Positions 53,490 through 63,856 of a stretch of 64,000 nucleotides of DNA are shown piece after piece; the stretch's first letter is position 1, and each line of letters begins with the position of its first letter. The notes below the pieces were generated by a model. The model had not been told where the DNA came from and made no database searches. It was given only the letters and a program-made list of their open reading frames with translations. The stretch comes from Bactrocera neohumeralis (Eukaryota; Arthropoda; Insecta; Diptera; Tephritidae), in the NCBI RefSeq assembly GCF_024586455.1, contig NW_026089623.1, positions 7,722,204-7,786,203 on the forward strand, in the 5' to 3' direction. Position numbers and translations under genes: made by a program.

Positions 53490-55018
53490 TTCTTCGGCAG
53501 CGAATCTCATTAGTTCTGGGGCTTGCGGTGGAAAGGCCTCCTTCAGCTCGCGTAGCTTGTGGTCGGCGTCGACGAAATTGGTTGATTTTCGCTGAATATT
53601 TTCTGTGCCACCCTTCGGCGACCAATGAACCTTTTAAGGGCGAAAATAAACGAATTATTAATTAGGTCCGAGACTAATTCTAAATGTACTGCTTTTGAAG
53701 TGAAGCAAAGGAAAACTTCTATATAAGTTCTAACGGGGGTCGATCACATTTTTTTAAAGTTGTATATATGGGACCACAAAAATCTACGCCACATATCAGA
53801 AATTTCCCATTGTTTGCAACTTCGGCTTGTAATGAAAGCATTGTGCAGAGATTCTTACGGTTCTACTTCAAGCTTCTCTGGCATTAATTGGCCACATGCG
53901 TTCTCGAAGAAGTGCAACCAACGCCTTTGCCCCAGCGTGGTGATTTCGAAAGTGCAGGAACCGTAAATTACGAAATGCGAATTTTTATTCATTAATAATG
54001 GGAATTTGGCATCGTATGGGATAGGTGCATTTAATAGCCGACCTTCTACTCGGATTAATTTAAATGAAAGCGGCATATCCGAGTACTCATGCAAGAACGG
54101 GTTGAGTTTTTGCAAGTTTGCGGGTAGCGTCGTGCCTTTAGTCAGTTTTTGGATTTCACTCGCAAAATCTGAATTTTGAATCACCTGGAAAATTTTGAAT
54201 TCGTCTGCAGTCAGAGCCCTTCCCACAGGAGGAATCTATTCTTGGATTTACCAAATGCAATACGATTTCAGAGTCTGTCCAAAATGTAATGTTCTCAAAT
54301 CGTTGACTCAACATTGTATAGACTTGGTCTTCAGAGGAGCCACTCTAGACTTTGCAGTAAGCAGCATATATTTAATATCAATAGCAGATTGGCTTCGTAT
54401 GTATATGCAGCATCCAAAGCTCTTACTGAAGCGTTGGAGAAGCCATGGATTTGGTATATAGCAGTGGACTCTAGGTTTACATACCGAGGAATGCTTATTG
54501 ATGAGAGCTGCAGCAAGTTGGCTTTGAAATTCTGCCAGCTGGTGTCGAGGGGCAATGGAATCGATTCATCCAAATCTAGTTTTTGCATCCAGAGCTCTTG
54601 CAATAAAATTTTTTCTTTGGTAACTAGTCCAAGAGGATCAAAAAGGCGAGTGGACACTGGCAATATGTTTCGTTTAGTGGCTCGCAGTTCATTAAAGTTG
54701 GCATCGAAAACAAATCGAAACAAATCCTTTTTCGGAAACCAATGGATTCCTAGTATTTAAGTTGAATTTTTGTCATTGAAGCTTAATGACTTTTCAGTAC
54801 AATCGCTGTCGAAAACCACTTCGTTAAGGCGATCCGGCCGAGTTTAATATTTTAATTACTTCACTTCTTATATGATCTAGAGACTCAAAATTTTCAAATC
54901 CTATCAATAAGTCATTGACATAAAAGTCTCTTTTAATGGGCCATGAACCCAGTGGATGTTTAGTTGTATTTGCGTCGTTTGGCATTTGCAAACATCGTGT
55001 TGCAGGCGCAGTGGCCAC
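53490..55018 (-). pseudogene. pol: Pao RT end, RNase H and integrase
   Basis: The frame 55018-54824 has ATRCLQMPNDA, then RDFYVNDLLIGFENFE (active-site YVDD read as YVND). The frame 54723-54331 has RLFDPLGLVTKEKILLQELW and SISIPRYVNL, then IHGFSNASVRA of RNase H. The frame 54226-53855 has IRVEGRLLNAPIPYDAKFPL. Integrase is seen in broken frames: DFCGPIY-like at about 53780, KSSTFRISLGPN at about 53690, then TNFVDADHKLRELKEAF and PELMRFAAEER at 53590-53500. Several frameshifts and stops. Confidence 0.85.
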
Positions 55019-55170
55019 AGATTAAGCTGTGAATTTCTGTCTTCTTCGTGCGCCATTATTTGGCGGTACATTTTAGTAATGTTTGCCGTTAAAGCAACTT
55101 GTGTAGACGAAACGAAGAAGAGTTGAGTACAACTCTTCTTGGATGGTTGGACATACCATCAAAAGTCCAT

Positions 55171-55777
55171 TCAATGAAATTTGAAATGAAGTACGACTCG
55201 AAGCGTCGAAAACAACACGATTTTACGAAGTCCTGGATCTTTTAATATTCTTCTCTCCAGGGCCTGAATCCGCCGAACTGCGGTTTCATAAGAAGGACCG
55301 AGTAACTTACCGACAGCTTTAAAGAGCATTCTGACTTGAGGCCGTGCTGACGGCAATACTTGAGTTGTTTTCACGAAAAAAAATTTCACTCTCTTTTTGC
55401 TCTGATGTGAACTTGATGCCATCTGCTTCTGAAGGTAATTCTTCTAAAGCCCTAATTTTGTCCCTACTTTCATATTGGAATTTCCAATTTCTATTATGTT
55501 TACCGTTTTGTGTTGGCGTCGAATCCGCAAGTTTTATGCCTGGTCCTCCGTTATCAAGTTGACTTGGGAGCCTTAGTCTAGCAACGCTCTCGCAGGCAGG
55601 TATTCTCCATAACTGGTCTTCACTTAAATAACAGCTGTCGCCAACATTACACGACCGGTATACTTGCTGTATGTATAACATGTGTGGTGGATGGTTACGG
55701 ATGAGGTGCAGCAGGGAAGGAAACTAGATTCTGGTGCAATAATGTGTGGTGTGATCGATCCGCTCTGCACTTGGATA
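55171..55777 (-). pseudogene. pol: Pao protease (DUF1758) and RT N-terminal region
   Basis: The frame 55681-55319 has EDQLWRIPACESVARLRLPS, the Pao block between protease and RT, followed by SEQKESEIFFREN. Before it, HHTLLHQNL and the retropepsin-like region are short, so most of the protease (the Leu-Asp-Ser/Thr-Gly motif) is deleted. The frame 55422-55171 keeps QVRMLFKAVG-like RT entry with stops. Confidence 0.7.
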
Positions 55778-56634
55778 ATAGGGTGTCCGTTATTTAACAA
55801 ATTGATTTTTTTTGACAAGACGCCCCCTAAACTTTTAGTTGTACATCTAAAAATAAATATCAGACCATAAAAAGCCCTTAATTTTCATTATAAAGCTTGC
55901 CCCAAACACGATACATTTCCCATTGAAATTACATGGGATTTTGCCACTTTTTACGAATATTTTGTTTTCTCTGGAGCTTTCTCGTTTGTAGGAATAAAAA
56001 GGTCATATTCTTGTACAGAATTGAATACTCTACAAAAAAAGTCTTGACAATTTTTCGATATACTCATTCCTTTAAAAGTTATTGAAGGTTAAAATTAACT
56101 TCTGGGTAATATGCAAATGTAACTAAGGAATGTTTAATAAAGGAAATCTGATGTACTCAAATGGTTTAAATTTGATTTGATTTGCAAATTTTTCTTATTT
56201 TTTATCTTAAAACTATAGGCATAATATATATTTTAGAATAAACAATTGAATTTTACAAAAAAAAATTTCAATATGCCGTAAAAGTTCGAAAATTCCAGAA
56301 ATTACCCAGAAGTTAACTTTAAGCTTAAATAACTTTTAAAAGAGTGAGTATATCGAAAAATTGTCAAGACTTTTTTTGTAGAGCATTCAATTCTATACAA
56401 GAATATGACTTTTTTTATTCCTACAAACGAGAAAGCTCCAGAGAAAACAAAATATTCGTAAAAAGTGGCAAAATCCCATGTAATTTCAATGGGAAATGCA
56501 TCGTGTTTGGGGCAAGGTTTATAATGAAAATTAAGCGCTTTTTATGGTCTGATAAATTTTTTTAGATGGAAAACTAAAAGTTTAGGGGGCGTCTCGTCAA
56601 AAATAATCAATTTGGTAAATAACGGACACCCTAT
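55778..56634. mobile_element. Long-TIR foldback DNA element, 6-bp duplication TGGATA
   Basis: 857 bp. Ends are inverted: ATAGGGTGTCCGTTATTTAA at 55778 and its inverse at 56634. The inverted arms extend about 290 bp each (left to about 56070, right from about 56345), passing through GACGCCCCCTAAACTTTTAG and CAAACACGAT-type blocks. The flanks are TGGATA at 55772-55777 and 56635-56640. Removing it joins the Pao zinc motif (CLRKSHT with LSKCRADRSHH). No transposase ORF; superfamily unknown. Confidence 0.9.
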
Positions 56635-56640
56635 TGGATA

Positions 56641-57600
56641 AGGTGTGGCTCTTACGCAAACAATTTATGAATAAGGGCACCAATTTCACAAACTCGAACC
56701 TCTTTTGTACCGGAAGCGTCTTGAAAGTGGGGCAGGCAGTTAAATGGTGTTCCTTCGATTTGCACTTATGACAGGTTGGCTGTTTTGTATCTGCAGCAAC
56801 TAAAGCAGATTTTGTCCTGTCCATGTGTGGCTGCTTCATGTGGCTCCGAGTTTCGTTCTCGAACAAGACGCTCCTTCTGCTGATAACTGCTGAAATCTTC
56901 TATCTTAAGTAGCTTCACAGTCCTTCCATAATGGTAAGTAGCCGTAGTCGAGTTGCTCTCCCCACCTGGATTGGGTGGCAGAGTCCACCTTTGTGAGAAC
57001 TAAATGTATGATAATGGCTTTTGTTAATTGCTTCTCATCGCTCACAGATAGCAATGAGTCATTAACAGCAGACACTTCATCGATCATCGCTCGTAATGAA
57101 GGTGCTGATGGCTTTGGGATAGTTGGCAGCTCAAAATGTTTTGAAAATGTGTTGTAAAATATCAAGCATCTGTTATTATAGACCTTTTTGAGACTTGCCA
57201 ATGCCTTCGGAAATTTTCATCCGACATTTGAAATGCTTTGACTGTTCCCAAAGATTATCCAGACAGACAATTAACCGAGTGGTTAAATTTTTCAATATTT
57301 GGGATATTTGGATCATTATGGACCAAACTCTCAAACAGACTCATGAAATTTTTATATTCCGCATTATCTCTCTTGTTTTTTGTTTGCACCATTTTCAATA
57401 ATTCGCACTCGTTACCTGGTGCGTCGGCTGTTTGCCGGCGTTTACGTTCCTTTGGTACAGGATGCAGCGGCAGCTCACGACAACTTAAACAGCAGTGGAT
57501 CGACGGCAGCAAGGAAATGATGGCAGGAGCAAAGATATAGCAGCAGCGAAGTGATGGCAGCGACGGCGATGACAACAGCGGCTGAATACCAACAACGATG
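56641..57600 (-). pseudogene. gag: Pao Gag (DUF1759) and zinc-knuckle region
   Basis: The frame 57575-57255 has NAEYKNFMSLFESLVHNDPN and IPNIEKFNHS. The frame 57201-56905 has VYNNRCLIFYNTFSKHFELP, SAPSLRAMIDEV and ATQSRWGEQLD. The frame 56866-56597 has CHKCKSKEHHLTACPTF and INCLRKSHT, broken by the foldback element in the second Cys-His motif. All are signature blocks of Pao Gag. Two frameshifts separate the frames. The N-terminus at 57500-57670 is Ser/Cys/Pro-rich over a GCAGCA/ACGATG-like trinucleotide tract and is uncertain. Confidence 0.85.
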
Positions 57601-57699
57601 GCAGCAGCGACGTGATTGCAACAACCGAGTTATAGCAGCAGAGGCTTTGCCCCAGCTGCGGTGTCATGACAACAGCGGTGGAATGATATCAACGGATTG

Positions 57700-58600
57700 A
57701 TAGCAACAGTATTAACGATTTTCGTTTTTACCGGCACTTTTACTTTTACCGATATTTAAGCTTTACCGGTTTTATTAAACTAGCGGGACTCTAAACAGTT
57801 TTCTGAATGGTTTTTTCAACCGGTTCTTCCAATTTTTTTTTTAACTTTTTTGTCGAACGGCACTTCTTGTTACTTTCAATGTACATACTTATATATGTAT
57901 ATGTCTTTTATATAATACATATATGTATGTCCGGTAGCCCAAACCCACAATATTTAAAGTTTGGCCGCATAAATAATTAGTTTTGGGCACTTGTACGTGT
58001 CATTTATTTTATTTCGTTGTTTGTTGATATTATTCTTATATTCTATCTTTTTTAGGTATTAGGTATAATTGTATCACGAAATTTTAACATTTCACACTAT
58101 GTATTTATATGTATGTATACTTGTAGATATCGTCACCTGAAATGCAAAATAATATACGTAACATCACTTTTCGTAGGTTTACAGGAGAAGCAAAAAAGTG
58201 TATAAAAAGAAAACCACTTGAGATATTGAAACGAAGTTTTCAAATCTGAATTATCATGAAACTATGAGTATATTTTAGATAAAAAATAAAGCAAAATTTA
58301 TAATAGGTGTCTTACGTTATTTTGAATTTTCATTTCTGAAACAAAATAACGTATGATCAATCTTAATTTGTATAAAAACAAAAAAAAAAAATAATATTAA
58401 TATTTATTTTTTTTATTTTAAATAAAAACAGTTACAAGGTTTTCATATTTCATGTTATTATTTATAATAAAGTGTACATAAGTACTAGGAAATAAAATTA
58501 TTTCAAGCTAAAAAAATTAGGATAATATTTAATTATTATTTATTATCTTGCAGATGTTTCCATTTCTTTTTGGTTATCGTTAAACTTTGCAAGTGCAAAA
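57700..58600. other. No gene recognised (900 bp)
   Basis: AT-rich sequence with oligo-A/T runs and TATATATGTATATG stretches. No LTR, TIR or conserved ORF seen. Confidence 0.6.
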
Positions 58601-58619
58601 GATTAGGCTGCTGCATTCC

Positions 58620-59570
58620 TAAAAGAACACGGGTCTGAAAACTCTGAAATCCCTATTCACATTGACTTCCTACCGTATCACTAGGATCTTGGAGTCGTTA
58701 AACGGAACTGTGTCGTCCCCTTCTCTACCTATATACCGGTGAGGGAGTTGTGGGTGGGAAGAAGCCGTTAGAGGAGAGGGGCATCGATCTTCTTCACGGA
58801 TAGAGGGAAGGTTGGTGGAGGGGTCTACTGTCAGGAGCTCTCTATCAATTCCAGTTTCAGACTTCCTGACTATTGCAGTGCCTTCCAGGCCGATGTTGCA
58901 GGCATTAAGGTAGCAGTAGATTTACTGCTCTGGAGTGCAGCCTCCTTCAGCGAAGTGACTATCCGCTCAGATAGCAGAACGGAGTTACTGGAATTGAACT
59001 CACTAACAGTGCGTTCAGGACTGGTCAAAGAGTGACTAACGTCGCTACCAATAGCACCGAGTGTCTTTATGATAATACTGATATGAGTGCCACAGCGGAA
59101 TCGCAGGAAACAGTAAAGCTGATGAGTTAGCAAGAAAAGGCACCCTAGAAACGCTATCGGTAGAATGGGAGCGGATCGGTGCTCTCGTATCTTTTTGTGA
59201 TTTTCTACTGAATAGCTGGGTCTCGGGGAAGCTTGGTCAGCGCTGGGCCACTATTGGTACATGCGCTGTCGCAAAAGCGTTTTGGCCCAAGATCGAACAC
59301 AAATGATCTAGTGACCTATTTGCCCTCAGTAAAGCTAGCCTCTCCCTGGTTTCGAGGCTTTTAACAGGCCAATGCTCTATTGGCGTCCACCTTGTAAGGC
59401 GGGAGTCTTACCAAACGCCATCTGCAGAAGCTGTATGGAAGAAGCTGGGGTGGAAACATTTTAGCACTTCCTTCTTTACTGTCCGCGTTTGGGAGGTCAA
59501 AACTTAAACATTGGGAGCGCATATCTTCAGACATCCTATTGCGCTGGCGGGAAAGAAAATGAAACGCCTA
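58620..59570 (+). pseudogene. LOA-like ORF2 fragment: RNase H and C-terminus
   Basis: RNase H is readable in one frame from about 58795: FTDRGKVGGGVYCQELS, then AFQADVAGIKVAVDLLL and VTIRSDSRTELLELNS, with a stop at 59033, then GHSGIAGNSKADELARKG (59095 onward). The C-terminal CAVAKAFWPKIEH, LFALSKASLSLV and LLTGQCSIGVHLVR match element A at 42790-42980. 5' and 3' ends are missing. Same family as 42580-45648. Confidence 0.85.
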
Positions 59571-59589
59571 TGCAAATTTCCATTGGCTA

Positions 59590-60390
59590 CTCAGCGTTTT
59601 GCTAATTTATAGTTCGAAAACAAGAGTTCTACTCTGTTATTTTTTCATGAGTTGTGATGATTAGTTATTTTGTTTAACGAAATCAATCACTTGATGATGC
59701 GTTTTTTTTTTTAATTTTCAATATAACTTGGGTATTTCTGATCGCAGAAGCTTAAAATTTGTGACGCATATGTAATATAGAGTGGTGAATCGTAATAAAT
59801 AAAAAAACCCAATTTTAAATTTTTTGTTGATACGTTCTTTTGCATTTTAGGTGACGATATGTATATGTGCACGCACTCCACAATATCAAAATTTCCTGTT
59901 TTTCTTTTTCCTCTTTTAGGCTGAGATAAGTACATATATGAGCAAGTATTTTAGCACTATACAGCACTTTACATATATATATGTATGTATGTATATGTTT
60001 TTGTTACATCCCTACAAGAATTGAATGATAGAAACTAACACAATAGCAATTTTCTCACTAACACAAATGCATAGACTTCAGAAATTATTGTATACCTATC
60101 CACAAGTAAGAAAGAGACGATTCAGATTATTTTCTTTCGGGCTATGATTACACGTGCAAAACTGAAATATATATACACACAGTGTAGAGTCAGAGAAACT
60201 AAAAACATATGTTCTCTGGACATATACTGTATGTATATATATCAGCCGTTATTTATTCTTATTAAACGCGAAAATATAGTGGAAGAAGAAGAAAAAAAGC
60301 GCAAACAAGTGTAAGCAATTGCACCCGTGAAGAGGGATCTGTTTTAAAACATTAAAAAAAAATAAGTGAAATGAAAAGAAGACATTTTGC
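59590..60390. other. Upstream region of the transposase gene
   Basis: AT-rich, no ORF. Possibly the left end and promoter of the element carrying the next two genes, but I could not identify an inverted copy of the 35-bp repeats found at 63857-64000. Confidence 0.4.
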
Positions 60391-60393
60391 TAA

Positions 60394-62107
60394 TTGTCTT
60401 TCAGAAGAAAAAGGACTTTCCAGTCCAATATAAATGTTATAAAAAAATATTTGAAAGGTGAAAGTGAAAATGAAAGTGGAAGTGTTAGTTCAAGTGCGTT
60501 TTTTGAAGGGATTCCTCTTGTAGGTAATTGGGAACCTGATCCTTCAGTGTTAGGTTCAGTAGTAGCAAATTATGAAAGTGATGCTAGTAATGCTAATTCT
60601 GATTCTGAGCCCGAAGCGTCCACCTCTATAGGGTTTAGTGTCGTTTCAGAAAATAACGACGAAATAAATAAATGTAATGAAATTAAGTCGTGGGCTATCA
60701 GAAACAACATATCGCAAATCGCTTTAGAAGATCTTCTAAAAACATTGCGCAAAGTAGGTGTTGATGGTATGCCACTATCTGCAAAAACACTACTAAATAC
60801 TAGTAAGGAAAAAATAAATATCACTGAAATGCAAGATGGGGAATTTTTGTACCTAGGAATTCAAAACTATTTTGTTTCAAGTCCTTTTAATTACTTGGAA
60901 GGGAAAAATGAGGTTTATTTAGATATAGGAGTTGATGGGTTAAAATTGTACAAAAGTTCAAACAGGGTATTATGGCCTATCTTGGGTTCAGTTGTAGGTT
61001 TCCCTAATATAAGCCCGTTTATGATAGCATGCTATTCCGGGTTCAAGAAGCCAAGTAACATAGATCAATTCATGTCCGAAGTTTGTGCCGAGGTCGTGTC
61101 GCTAAGGGCAACCGGCATTAAAGTTGGATTTAAGCCAAACGTTTTGAAATTTAACATTCGTCTTTTTGTTTGTGATTCCCCAGCGAGGGCTTTTGTAACA
61201 GGCGTTATATCACACAACGGGAAAAATGGTTGTCCAAAATGCTGCCAGGAAGGTACTTACCAAAAAAATAGAGTAAGTTTTCAAAAAAATCGGTTCCTTA
61301 AGATCGGATACAACGTTTATGTTACGTTCAAATCCTGCGCATCATTTGGAAGATTTCAAATTCAAAAAGAGCATTTTGGAAGAATCAGATTTTGGGATGG
61401 TTTCTCAGTTTCCCCTTGACAGTATGCACTTAGTCGACTTAGGAGTAACAAAGAAATTACTTAAACTTGCAACAAAAAAGGCCAATCATACTATTATTAA
61501 CGAAAAGCTTGACTATGTCTCTAAATTTATCCCATCAGAGTTTGGCCGCATATCTAGAAGTTTAGATGAGATTCATAATTGGAAATCGACTGAGTTTAGG
61601 CAGTTTTTGCTTTATTCTGGTATATTCGTTCTTAAAGATTGTATCAGTACCGATCAATACTATCACTTCCTGCTGCTACATAGTAGTATTCGACTTTTGT
61701 CAAATTAAAAATCGCACCGAATCGAAGCCGATATTGCCCAACAAATGCTAACAGATTTCGTCAATATTTTTGGAATTTTATATGGTGATGAATTGGTTAG
61801 CTTTAATATTCATGGACTACTTCACTTGGCAGATTGCGTAAAACAGTTTGGACCATTAGATTCTTTTTCAGCGTATCGTTTCGAAAACTATATGCAGAAT
61901 ATAAAAAAAATTGTAAATAAACCCAATAAAATTCTACAGCAAATATATCTTAGACTTCATGAAAAACAGGGTATTGAATCAAATTCAGAGAATGTGCCAA
62001 AATTTGCATCATTTGATTTAAATCCCAACAAGCAACAATTGTCTGCAAAGTTTTCAGAAAGACTGAAAACTACTTTAATGAACCTGCAGAATCGTCAAGT
62101 GGCCTAG
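60394..62107 (+). pseudogene. Large transposase, EnSpm/CACTA-like group (tentative), two simple lesions
   Basis: About 570 codons in the order of a widespread animal transposase. N-terminus SFRRKRTFQ (first codon TTG, no ATG), an acidic Ser-rich region, then a core: YLDIGVDGLKLYKSSNRVLW, PILGSVVGF, FMIACYSGFKKPSN, FVCDSPARAFVTGV and NGCPKCCQEGTY. A frameshift in a run of seven A (61283-61289) follows, then the frame 61319-62107: PLDSMHLVDLGVTKKLL, WKSTEFRQFLLYSGIFVLKD, one in-frame TAA (61706), and SFNIHGLLHLADCVKQFGPL then SFSAYRFENYMQNIKKI. Asp residues in DVGVDG-like, CDSPAR and DSMHLVDLGV blocks are candidates for the active site. The superfamily name is from resemblance to Transposase_21/DUF4218-type proteins and needs confirmation. 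Only two lesions interrupt it. Confidence 0.75.
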
Positions 62108-62388
62108 GGATTGTAGTCGCAAGTGAGTTAGATGAAGAAATGGTAACAGTTCCTATCGAAGACATTGATTTCAAATACTTTTGTATTCCTATCGAAGATA
62201 AATATTTGCTAATACCACTTTTACACCATCTTTTTAACACATTTTCCCATTAACCACTGATTTGCACATTCCACTTTCAATTCCACAACTTTCAAATTTA
62301 ATATACAATTTTGGTTTTACTAATATAACCAAAACTGTATATAAATACAATATAATAAAAAACATAATAACAAATAAAAAATATAAAA

Positions 62389-62486
62389 CATCATAAAAAA
62401 TATACAGTATTGTTCATATGTTAAGCATCAAACTACAAATGCAATATGTTGAACGACATATTAACAATACTGTACATTTTATGATG
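62389..62486. other. Long hairpin between transposase and DUF4806 gene
   Basis: Arms 62389-62414 (CATCATAAAAAATATACAGT...) and 62463-62486 (...ACTGTACATTTTATGATG) pair over about 24 bp with a 48-bp loop. A smaller hairpin lies upstream (TACAATTTTGGTTTTACTAA onward, near 62305-62345). It sits 60 bp before the ATG of the next gene. Confidence 0.75.
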
Positions 62487-62544
62487 TTAACTAATATAAT
62501 TAATAAAATATAATATAATAATAATATAATTATTATATATACAA

Positions 62545-63670
62545 ATGAGTAACATATTCGAGACGCAAGATGAAGGTGGTAAGTTAAAAGGAAAATACTC
62601 ATCGAAATAAGTATAAATATATTAAAAATTATTAATTTTTTAGTAGAGATTCCAATCGTTGAGAGGATTGAGCGGCGCCAATATTCAGTGGGAACATCAA
62701 GAACGCAACAAAACTCAGGTCATTTTTAACATAAAGCTTCTAAAAAAATATACTATATATTAACTTTTTAAATTTAAGATATACTTGAAGCGTTAAAAAC
62801 GATCATTGCGGGCCAAAAAAATATTCAGGAAAGGCTGGAAAAATTGGAGGAAAATATATGTATAACTTTGCAGAACCAAAAAACGCTTAGTGAAGGCCAA
62901 TCGTCACTGGTTCACAACCAAACTGCAATATTTGAAAAACTGAATGAGATGGAGTCGAAAGTAAGTGTTTTACAATATTGTATGTACACTCGGTAATAAA
63001 AGTAAATCTAAGACTTTATTTATATCTTTTCGTCTAAATTTATTTCTTAGATTGTCGAAAAGGCTGAGGTTTTGGCGCAAAATAAGTCAATCAGAGAATG
63101 CAAAGTTCTCTTAAAACGAGTTGAGCAGTCAGTGTGCCGCATGACCGGCGAAGTGACTGATAAAGAGCTGGACGACGTCGCTAGCACTTTTCCGATGCAG
63201 TCGCAAGCAACAGTTGCGGAAGTGGAAGATAGACTGCAAAGCCAAAACTATGCCCAAGCAATGGTAACCTAAAAATAAAATATAATAAGTTTACTACTAG
63301 TTACAATACTTTTACTTCTTTTAAGACTACATTCCTCCACAAACTTAAAGGCGCCAGTGATAATGTGGCTGACGTAATACCTAAGGTTTTCTCAGATGAG
63401 CTCATGGAAGGTTATAATTGGGATGGCAGATGGAGCAAGAAATCCCTATGCAAGTTGGCGCTGGTTGATACCATTTTAAGAAGTATACACATATACATAA
63501 TTGCAACTTAATGTTTACTTAAAATGTTTACTAATATATATTTTTCTTTTAATTTAGATGTGTTTCAACAACAAGGATGTAGGAGTTTTGAGCAAAATAT
63601 AAAGCGGTCAATACTGCTCAGCCATCACAGGTTAAAGCAGCGTAGTTATTTAAAAAAAAGGAAACAATAA
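62545..63670 (+). CDS. Intact six-exon gene for a 257-aa DUF4806-like protein
   Basis: Exons 62545-62578, 62644-62718, 62779-62960, 63051-63263, 63326-63482, 63558-63670. All introns are 60-90 bp with GT...AG ends (donors include GTAAGT twice). Lengths sum to 774 nt, an exact open frame of 258 codons with stop. The protein has a short N-terminus (MSNIFETQDEG), an Arg-rich segment, a coiled coil (residues about 38-97, ILEALKTIIAGQ to NEMESK), then a DUF4806-type domain: TFPMQSQATVAEVEDRL (143-159), VFSDELMEGYNWDGRWSKKS (189-208) and CKLALVDTILRN. A basic C-terminus ends KKRKQ. Function unknown; the basic tail suggests the nucleus. It follows the transposase on the same strand and is probably the second gene of the same transposon. 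A second acceptor 3 bp downstream (TAGTAG) could change one residue at exon 2. Confidence 0.85.
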
Positions 63671-63856
63671 TTACATTTAAAAACTAAACAAATTAAAACC
63701 AAAAAATGAAGCTTTAATTTTATATTAATTTGTTTTTACTTTTTGTAGAATTTTTTTATTACATGAATTAATGAATATTATATGAATTAAAATGAATTTT
63801 TTCTAAATAAAATAAATTACAATAAATTAATAAATACATAATTTTTACATGTGCTT

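Larger units (their letters stand above)
53490..57600 (-). mobile_element. Pao/BEL LTR retrotransposon, internal region, decayed
   Basis: Minus-strand order gag (DUF1759) - zinc motifs - protease (DUF1758) - RT - RNase H - integrase, as in Pao. The integrase is cut at 53486 by the junction with RTE copy d. No LTR was found near 57600-57900. A foldback element lies in the gag-protease region (55778-56634). Confidence 0.9.

Noticed and set aside
57485..57667. Ser/Cys/Pro-rich frame over GCAGCA-like repeats
   Set aside because: Trinucleotide-repeat translation. Only the adjoining DUF1759 part to the left is convincingly Pao Gag.
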